A stretch of 64,000 nt of DNA from Sediminispirochaeta bajacaliforniensis DSM 16054 (GTDB lineage Bacteria > Spirochaetota > Spirochaetia > DSM-16054 > Sediminispirochaetaceae), in assembly GCF_000378205.1 (NCBI RefSeq), contig NZ_KB899407.1:62001-126000 (forward strand), given 5' to 3'. The translations under genes and the position numbers were made by a program. Under the pieces are notes generated by a model that was given only the letters and a program-made list of their open reading frames with translations, was not told where the DNA came from and searched no databases. Below, piece by piece: positions 58,326 to 64,000 of the stretch (the stretch's first letter is position 1; each line of letters begins with the position of its first letter).

Positions 58326-59744
58326 ATGGAAGGGACAGACGGTTTTACAGAACAGCTGGAAGAGGCAATTCTCTCTTACCGCAACCATCTTGAAGGAAAT
58401 GAGCTTCCGAAGCTGAAAGATGCGTCACGTAGCTATTACGCCTCCTTTCAAGCTTTCTATAATGTCATGCTGCGTAAGAGCCTTGTACATGAGGACCCTT
58501 ACAAGCACGACATGAAAATTTCCGAGGTCGAGGCCCCGGAGAGCGGCCCCATCATCGAAAGCGAAAAAGCCGACCGCATGAGCCAGCGCCTTTCCATGTT
58601 CGACAGCCAGCTTGATTTTCTCAATCACTACTATCAGTTTAGTGCCGACTTTCTGACCATGCCACGCATCAAACGAATTAAAGAGTTGATCACCTACATC
58701 CATTGGGAAAGCCTTGCCGAAAGCTCATCGAATATGACCACACGAATTATCGCCGAACTTTTGGGCAGGATGCGGCAGGGAAGCGACCCCATAAGCAGCG
58801 GTGTGATCAACGATTCGGTGCTGCAGATGGCGAAAGCGACAAAGCAAATTCTCACCGCTCTAAAAAAGACAACGATATATCAGAGGGAGCGCTACAAGCT
58901 TGAACTCCGCAGGAATCTGCTTGCCACCATGGAACTCCAGACCGAGGCCATTCGGGAACGCCGGGAAGAGGTCATCAAAGCAATTAAACGCAAATTCCCC
59001 CAGGTCTTAGGTGATACCCCTTATTTCCCAGAGTTGGTGGAAGAAATTCTCGACGAAGATGCTGCCTATGATTTTGAAAAAAGAAGAAAGGAGCTGATCG
59101 ACAGGCTCCAGATCCGCCGGGAAAAACAGCACAACAAGGCACAGCAATCCTTCAAACCCCACCTTCTCGACGGCTGCCGCATCCTTTCGGCCGCTTCGAC
59201 GCCTGTGGAACAGGCCGTCCGTAAACTCAACCATAACGCCATGATTCTGGCAGAGCAGCCAGTTACCATGGGAGAACGATTCAAACGATGGGTCCGCAGT
59301 CTGGTAATGAAAGAGGACGAGAAACGAATCTATGAGATAGAGCTGTTCGACCAAAACACGGGGACTTCGCGAACCGTCAAACTCGATTTCGACCTTTTTG
59401 TGGAAGAGACACAGAAACTCGCGCGGATGCTTGCGGTTATGGGAAATAAGATGGGGCCGACCTATAAACGCCTCGAAGGCTTTTCCGAAGAAAAGGTCTT
59501 CGAGTTTTTAAGCAGCAAGATCGATGAGATCATCAAACTGAACAACAAGCTACCGGCTCTGGATACCTACTTCAAAAGTGAGGCCCCCCGACTCCAGCGG
59601 CAAATGATTCGCGGCATCAAACTCGAGATCACCGCCATCAAAAACAGCGTGGTGAAGGCTAATCAAAAACGCCACGAATATGTCAGCCAAAAAGAAGAGA
59701 TAGAACAGCTCAAGAACTTGGGCGTCCAGCCCGATCTCGAATAA
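58326..59744 (+). CDS. large helical hypothetical protein
   Basis: 472 residues, no signal peptide or membrane segment. Almost wholly alpha-helical with many charged heptads (for example around 185-275 and 430-460), so coiled coil is likely. No family recognised; I suspect a spirochaete-conserved protein. One region (about 315-350) is followed by a beta-like EIELFDQNTGTSRTVKLDFD segment. It is divergent from the DUF4416 gene and convergent with the DAHP synthase fusion gene, with only four bases between stops. No Shine-Dalgarno sequence. Confidence 0.82.
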   Translation: MEGTDGFTEQLEEAILSYRNHLEGNELPKLKDASRSYYASFQAFYNVMLRKSLVHEDPYKHDMKISEVEAPESGPIIESEKADRMSQRLSMFDSQLDFLNHYYQFSADFLTMPRIKRIKELITYIHWESLAESSSNMTTRIIAELLGRMRQGSDPISSGVINDSVLQMAKATKQILTALKKTTIYQRERYKLELRRNLLATMELQTEAIRERREEVIKAIKRKFPQVLGDTPYFPELVEEILDEDAAYDFEKRRKELIDRLQIRREKQHNKAQQSFKPHLLDGCRILSAASTPVEQAVRKLNHNAMILAEQPVTMGERFKRWVRSLVMKEDEKRIYEIELFDQNTGTSRTVKLDFDLFVEETQKLARMLAVMGNKMGPTYKRLEGFSEEKVFEFLSSKIDEIIKLNNKLPALDTYFKSEAPRLQRQMIRGIKLEITAIKNSVVKANQKRHEYVSQKEEIEQLKNLGVQPDLE

Positions 59745-59748
59745 GGTC

Positions 59749-61638
59749 CTATCTCGATTCGTATACTCCGAGAAATCGCAGGTCATCGCTTACCGGCTCC
59801 AACGCCGTAAGGCTCTTTTTCAGAACCTCTTCATCTGTGACCTCAAGCGCAACAAAAAAACGATACTGCCACGGTTTTCCCTCGATGGGGCGGCTCTCAA
59901 GTTTTTTCATGTTCAGACCATTATCGGCAAAGACCTTGAGACAAGCAAAGAGGGCTCCTGGTTGATCCGGGGTTGCAAAAGAAACAGCAGCCATACTCAC
60001 CCTCTCCCGGAGAGCGGTAACGGGATCATCGCTTCTTGTAATAACGAAAAAGCGGGTGTAGTTTCTCGGATTCGTCTCGATCCCCTTCTGGAGGATCTCC
60101 ATGTTGTAGGTTTTTGCCGCCTCTTCTCCTGCAATAGCCGCACACTGCGGATCATTCATCTGAGAAACCTTGGCCACAGCCCCGGCGGTATCATAGAAAG
60201 GAACCCGCTCCATTTCAGGATGCCTGTCAAAAAATGCCGAGCACTGGGCAAGCCCCTGGGGATGACTAAAAACCTTACGAACGTCGGCGATATCCGCTCC
60301 TTTTTGTCCGATAAGGTTGTGGATGATCCTGACCTTCTGTTCCCCAACAATGGTGATATCGGGATACTGCTGCAGAAGATCGATATTTTCGTAGATGGTG
60401 CCGGCCAGGCTATTCTCAATCGGTACCACACCGAAACGAACCTGTCCGCTTAAAACCGTTTCGAAAACCGATCTGAAGGAAGGGCAGGGAAGCGTGGATG
60501 CCTCTTCCCCAAAATAACGCACAATGGCCCGTTCGCTGTAGGCCCCATGCATTCCCTGAAAAGCAATCTTTCCGGAAGATTTTCCGTTTACGGAAACAGT
60601 CGGCGATGCAATTGAGACCGGAACCCGTTCTATTTCTCGTTCTATGACAGGGCTCAGTGCCTGGAGGTCACGCATCAGCTTTTCAAATTGATCGGGAAGA
60701 AGGGACTGAGGGCCGTCGGAGAGGGCCTGTTCAGGATGGGGATGGACCTCCACCATAAGGCCGTCCGCCCCTGCGGCAACAGCGGCCAGAGCCATAGGAT
60801 GGACCTTTTCCCTGAGCCCCGTGCCATGACTGGGATCGACCAGCACCGGCAGATGGCTCAATTTCTTAACGACGGGAATAGCAGAGAGGTCAAGGGTGTT
60901 TCTGGTATAAGTCTCAAAGGTCCTGATTCCCCGTTCACATAGAATCACATTATCGCTGCCGTGAGCCATAAGGTATTCCGCCGCCATCAGCCACTCTTCA
61001 ATGGTGGCGGAAAGCCCCCGTTTCAGGATAACAGGCTTGCCCAGAGACCCGACCCGTTTCAGAAGCTCAAAATTCTGCATATTTCTGGCTCCGACCTGAA
61101 AAACATCGACATAATCGTTCATCAGGTCGGCGTAGTCGGTTCCCACAATCTCGGTCACAATCGGAAGGTCGTACTTTTCTCCCGCTTCCTTAAGGAGTTT
61201 CAACCCCTCTTCTCCAAGGCCCTGAAAGGAGTAGGGACTGGTTCGGGGTTTAAACGCCCCGCCGCGAAGCAAGACAGCCCCGCCTTCACGGACCGCCTGG
61301 GCGGCTTCCATAATCTGTTCACGAGACTCCACGGCACAAGGTCCGGCAATAACTACGACACGGTTACCGCCGATCCTGACCCGGCCTACCGGAACAATGG
61401 TATCCTGCTTTTTCAACTCACGACTTGCAAGCTTGTATGGTTTGCTTATCGGAATAACCCGGTCAACCCCAGGCAGCAGTTCGACTTCACGTTGATCGAT
61501 CCGAGCTTTTCCAACAGCACCGAGGATGGTTTCCTCTTCACCGACGATCTCCCTCACCGAAAACCCTTTCCGGGAGAGAAACTGCCGGGCATGTTCTTTA
61601 TTTTCGGGAGATATATTTTGTTTCAGTACGACAATCAT
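59749..61638 (-). CDS. DAHP synthase-prephenate dehydratase-ACT fusion
   Basis: 629 residues with three parts. Residues 1-335: class I-beta DAHP synthase with its N-terminal ferredoxin-like regulatory domain ([35 protein letters not shown]). Residues about 360-540: prephenate dehydratase ([23 protein letters not shown] and the catalytic TRF in NYTRFFVI). Residues about 545-625: ACT domain with the Phe-binding ESRP motif. It joins the first step of the shikimate route to the dehydratase step of phenylalanine synthesis, so Phe binding to ACT could inhibit both. No chorismate mutase part is present. The promoter predicts a leaderless mRNA. Confidence 0.93.
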   Translation of the reverse strand: MIVVLKQNISPENKEHARQFLSRKGFSVREIVGEEETILGAVGKARIDQREVELLPGVDRVIPISKPYKLASRELKKQDTIVPVGRVRIGGNRVVVIAGPCAVESREQIMEAAQAVREGGAVLLRGGAFKPRTSPYSFQGLGEEGLKLLKEAGEKYDLPIVTEIVGTDYADLMNDYVDVFQVGARNMQNFELLKRVGSLGKPVILKRGLSATIEEWLMAAEYLMAHGSDNVILCERGIRTFETYTRNTLDLSAIPVVKKLSHLPVLVDPSHGTGLREKVHPMALAAVAAGADGLMVEVHPHPEQALSDGPQSLLPDQFEKLMRDLQALSPVIEREIERVPVSIASPTVSVNGKSSGKIAFQGMHGAYSERAIVRYFGEEASTLPCPSFRSVFETVLSGQVRFGVVPIENSLAGTIYENIDLLQQYPDITIVGEQKVRIIHNLIGQKGADIADVRKVFSHPQGLAQCSAFFDRHPEMERVPFYDTAGAVAKVSQMNDPQCAAIAGEEAAKTYNMEILQKGIETNPRNYTRFFVITRSDDPVTALRERVSMAAVSFATPDQPGALFACLKVFADNGLNMKKLESRPIEGKPWQYRFFVALEVTDEEVLKKSLTALEPVSDDLRFLGVYESR

Positions 61639-61644
61639 AGAGAA

Positions 61645-61673
61645 ACGCTATTTACTTCCCTTCCCTCTGTCAA
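61645..61673 (-). promoter_or_regulatory. promoter of the DAHP synthase fusion gene
   Basis: Reverse strand: consensus TTGACA (61673-61668), 17-base spacer, TAGCGT (61650-61645), six bases, ATG at 61638. It overlaps the end of the transglycosylase gene. Confidence 0.45.
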
Positions 61674-62367
61674 GTACATAACGAACCTTCCCCGCCTCTT
61701 TCGCAGCACTCTTTCCGCGAAGATGGAGATGTTCAAATCGCTCATTGAGTTCTTCCTGATAATCAAGGATCCGTGATATATAGTCCAGGGTCATCTTGGG
61801 CGTCCCCCTTCCGGTGACCCTGCTTCTCCCGGCGTTATACATGGCAAGAGCGACCACTCGATTCTCGCCGACATCCAGACAGTAGCGCAGATAGTGCAAG
61901 CCTTCTTTGGCATTCGTCACCGGATCAAAAAACTGCTCTTCGGAAAGATGAGGGAAACTGTGACTGTTCAGCTGAAACAATCCCCTGTCGACGGAACCGG
62001 AATTACGGTTTACGGCGTCGGTTCGATAGCGACTTTCCACCCACGCAAGGGCAAAGGCAAGGGTGGGGGGGATATCGTTCTTCTCAGCTTCCTGCAGGAC
62101 GATATCGGCGATGCGCTGAGAACCGGTTTCTGCGGTAAAAAAATCCTTCACTTGCTGATGAAACATCGGATTACCGTAAAGTGCAAGAACAATATCATCA
62201 TCCGCCGCCACATCTATGGAATAAGACGTCTCATCCGCAGCACCGGAAACAGCTTCCACATCAACAAGATCGGCAGCCGGCTCCGGCGGCATCTCATTTC
62301 TGGAAACAATATGAGCACAGGTAAGGGTAATCGGTACCATCAGCAGAAAAAATGGAAACTTTCTGAT
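61648..62367 (-). CDS. lytic transglycosylase (SLT domain), apparent AUC start
   Basis: About 239 residues. The C-terminal SLT domain has the catalytic Glu in LAWVESRYR, then GLFQLNSHSFPHL and VALAMYNAGRSRVTG, as in Slt70 family 1 lysozyme-like domains. It cleaves glycan strands of peptidoglycan in the periplasm. TAAGGAGG lies six bases before ATC at 62367, and reading from there gives a proper signal peptide (RKFPFFLLMVPITLTC). The next ATG (62340) has no ribosome site and no positive residues. The open frame to 62505 is longer but implausible. Confidence 0.88.
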   Translation of the reverse strand: MRKFPFFLLMVPITLTCAHIVSRNEMPPEPAADLVDVEAVSGAADETSYSIDVAADDDIVLALYGNPMFHQQVKDFFTAETGSQRIADIVLQEAEKNDIPPTLAFALAWVESRYRTDAVNRNSGSVDRGLFQLNSHSFPHLSEEQFFDPVTNAKEGLHYLRYCLDVGENRVVALAMYNAGRSRVTGRGTPKMTLDYISRILDYQEELNERFEHLHLRGKSAAKEAGKVRYVLDRGKGSK

Positions 62368-62545
62368 GGTGGGCCTCCTTAAATCAATCTTCAAAGGTAA
62401 CAAAAATATGTACCCGAAACTGATGAAAAGCGGTGGAAAATCTGTGCTGTTCGGGATTTTCGGGCTCCATTTATAGCGATAGAAGGGGGAAAGATCAACG
62501 GGCAAAGGCGCTGTTCACACCATATTTTTATGATAAACTAGCGAA

Positions 62546-63505
62546 ATGGGAGAAAAATGCAAGATCCCGGGGGGATTGGGAATCGGGACCTGGCAATTCG
62601 GAGATGATCCTTACTGGCCCGGCCAGCAGCGGAAAGAAAGTTTGAAGGCAATAGATGCGGCCCTGCGGGCAGGCATCATCCATTTCGACACGGCGCAGGT
62701 GTACGGGAACGGCAGAGCCGAGCAACTGATCGGTCAACGCCTCAGGAAAAGGAACGGCGAGCTTTTTCTGGCGACAAAGCTTTTTCAGTGTCCTCCTTCA
62801 TCGGTGGAGAAACGGATAGCATTGAGCCGGAGACGACTTTTTCGTGAGAGCATCGATCTGCTCTACATCCACTGGCCTAAAGAGGGAGAGGATCCGAGGC
62901 CGATGATGGAGGCTCTTGAAAGAGAACGCCACAAAGGCAGTATTGCAGGAATCGGTCTAAGCAATTTCACTGTGGAGCAGGCGGATAAGGTCCTGTCGGT
63001 GGGAAAGATCGATGCCTGCCAGATAGGCCACTCCCTTCTTTGGCGCCACGCCGAAGGGGGCATCATTCCGTGGTGCAGAGAGCACGACATCCCGGTTATA
63101 GCCTATGCCCCCCTTGCCCAGGGGCTTCTTGCAGGATCCTTTGAAAAGATTCATAGCAACAAAGAGGACAGGCGAAACAGGCTGCTTCCGATGGATCCTA
63201 TCCTTTCCTCGGCCCTGGGCCGTTTTCTCGAATCCTTCGAACATGAGGCCGACAGCATAGGAGTTCCACCCGCCGGGCTCGCCCTGGCCTGGAGTCTATC
63301 GCGTCCCTTTCTCCAGGCCGTCGTCGTCGGTGTCAGAAACAGAAAGCAGGCAGAGAAGGCCGCAGCCGCTCGATCCTTCATGCTGTCCCCGCAAACCGAG
63401 GCAAATTTGGAGACAATCTCTCTGCGTTTTAGAAAAGCGTGCGAAGAGCTTGCGGATTTTTCGGCACAGGACAACATCTTCGGCCATGGGAGGAAGCATG
63501 CTTGA
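62546..63505 (+). CDS. aldo/keto reductase
   Basis: 319 residues, AKR TIM barrel. The catalytic tetrad can be placed: Asp and Tyr in HFDTAQVYGNG, Lys in FLATKLF, His in LYIHWP. The NADPH-binding end is VVVGVRNRKQAEKAA. Substrate unknown; it is in the group of general sugar or aldehyde reductases. A TATGAT at 62529-62534 lies 11 bases before the ATG, with no Shine-Dalgarno sequence. The stop overlaps the next gene by eight bases. Confidence 0.92.
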   Translation: MGEKCKIPGGLGIGTWQFGDDPYWPGQQRKESLKAIDAALRAGIIHFDTAQVYGNGRAEQLIGQRLRKRNGELFLATKLFQCPPSSVEKRIALSRRRLFRESIDLLYIHWPKEGEDPRPMMEALERERHKGSIAGIGLSNFTVEQADKVLSVGKIDACQIGHSLLWRHAEGGIIPWCREHDIPVIAYAPLAQGLLAGSFEKIHSNKEDRRNRLLPMDPILSSALGRFLESFEHEADSIGVPPAGLALAWSLSRPFLQAVVVGVRNRKQAEKAAAARSFMLSPQTEANLETISLRFRKACEELADFSAQDNIFGHGRKHA

Positions 63506-64000
63506 ACCCAAAGAAGCTGCCGAGACAGAAATCGAGATCAAGAAAAGCCGTTTTATCGCCCTGGCACAGCGTGTTTCCGATGCCGAGGAGGTCCGTCGGC
63601 GCATCAAAGAGACAAGGGAGCTTCATCCTGGAGCAAACCATGTCGTCCATGCCTTTGTCACCTCAGGAGGTGATATCTTCGGTATGAGTGACGACCGGGA
63701 ACCAAAAGGAACTGCGGGCAGGCCCGTACTTGAGGTAGTCAAAGGCAGCGGCATCGACAACCTTCTGGTCATGGTCGTTCGTTACTTCGGAGGCACAAAA
63801 CTGGGAACCGGAGGCTTAGTAAAGGCCTACACCGAAGCGGCCCAGGCGGTGATCAAGGTTTTGCCGACACGGCCTTTGATTGAAAGCAGCAATTTCAGAA
63901 TAGTTCTTTCCTACGATCAATATGAGCCAATAAAAAAAGAGCTTGGACCGTTGCTCCTGGAGCCACCGGAAGAGGCCTTTATGGAGCAAGTTATCGTCAC
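63498..64000 (+). CDS. YigZ/IMPACT-family protein (3' end outside window)
   Basis: The first 167 residues of a UPF0029/IMPACT-family protein, cut by the window edge. The family signature is complete: HVVHAFVTSGG, SDDREPKGTAGRPVLEV, VVRYFGGTKLGTGGLVKAY. GGAGG is five bases before the ATG, which overlaps the end of the aldo/keto reductase gene. YigZ has been linked to translation or to nucleotide binding, but its function is not settled. Confidence 0.93.
   Translation, partial: MLEPKEAAETEIEIKKSRFIALAQRVSDAEEVRRRIKETRELHPGANHVVHAFVTSGGDIFGMSDDREPKGTAGRPVLEVVKGSGIDNLLVMVVRYFGGTKLGTGGLVKAYTEAAQAVIKVLPTRPLIESSNFRIVLSYDQYEPIKKELGPLLLEPPEEAFMEQVIV

Noticed and set aside
1-64000. CRISPR arrays, prophage, insertion sequences, toxin-antitoxin or defence islands
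   Set aside because: I saw no regularly spaced repeats, transposase, integrase or cas-like proteins; almost all open sequence belongs to housekeeping or metabolic genes.

Overview
The window reads as chromosome from a free-living, motile bacterium of moderate GC. I infer a spirochaete of the Spirochaeta/Sediminispirochaeta type. The reasons are a diderm envelope (short Omp85 protein, several lipoproteins, signal peptidase II), a FlgM-like anti-sigma factor, class III cyclase signalling, HEAT-repeat and HDOD proteins, and two large conserved-looking hypothetical proteins that I associate with that phylum. This is inference from the proteins; no rRNA marker lies in the window. It is gene-dense: no stretch over 300 bases lacks a gene. 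I see no phage, insertion sequence or CRISPR array, and one tRNA (Ala, GGC).

Layout. 1-3.3 kb: TPR protein, hydantoinase-type amidohydrolase, zinc-ribbon acyltransferase. 3.4-6.4 kb: membrane-anchored small protein, PerR plus its peroxiredoxin, single-POTRA Omp85, tRNA-Ala. 6.5-12.2 kb: large hypothetical protein, nif3-lspA-small membrane protein operon, Lon-like protease. 12.2-20.4 kb: GHKL-HDOD fusion protein, NrdH-like redoxin, TrmH-type methylase, a degenerate iron alcohol dehydrogenase, FlgM, RsmI, zinc-ribbon membrane protein, SanA-like protein, AspRS. 20.5-30.8 kb: an L-ascorbate/3-keto-L-gulonate locus (DeoR regulator, UroD-family protein, sugar ABC permeases and binding protein, UlaG; divergent UlaD, UlaE, UlaF and an FGGY kinase). 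30.8-39.9 kb: B12/radical-SAM protein, adenosine deaminase, rhomboid protease, RlmE, NlpC/P60-like lipoprotein, MarR-WrbA and PadR-flavoprotein pairs. 40-46 kb: receiver/SpoIIE-phosphatase/STAS signalling genes, a compact ResB-CcsA cytochrome c maturation set, HtpG. 46-54 kb: CorC-type transporter, LeuRS, HEAT protein, adenylate cyclase. 54-64 kb: LysR and a lipoprotein flavin reductase, hypothetical proteins, a DAHP synthase-prephenate dehydratase fusion, lytic transglycosylase, aldo/keto reductase, YigZ-family protein (cut by the window end).

Metabolic centrepiece. The ascorbate locus keeps the E. coli-type ula enzymes (lactonase, decarboxylase, 3-epimerase, 4-epimerase), but the PTS permease that would phosphorylate ascorbate is replaced by an ABC importer without its own ATPase plus a sugar kinase. 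Because UlaG-type lactonases act on ascorbate 6-phosphate, the FGGY kinase is the obvious candidate for making it.

Expression signals. Many operon-head genes have a recognisable sigma-70 promoter whose -10 box ends only 6-11 bases before the start codon and have no Shine-Dalgarno sequence, so they look leaderless. Two other genes (rlmE and a lytic transglycosylase) carry a strong Shine-Dalgarno sequence placed six bases before AUA and AUC instead of AUG/GUG/UUG. A short inverted-terminus repeat occurs at two or three intergenic sites.
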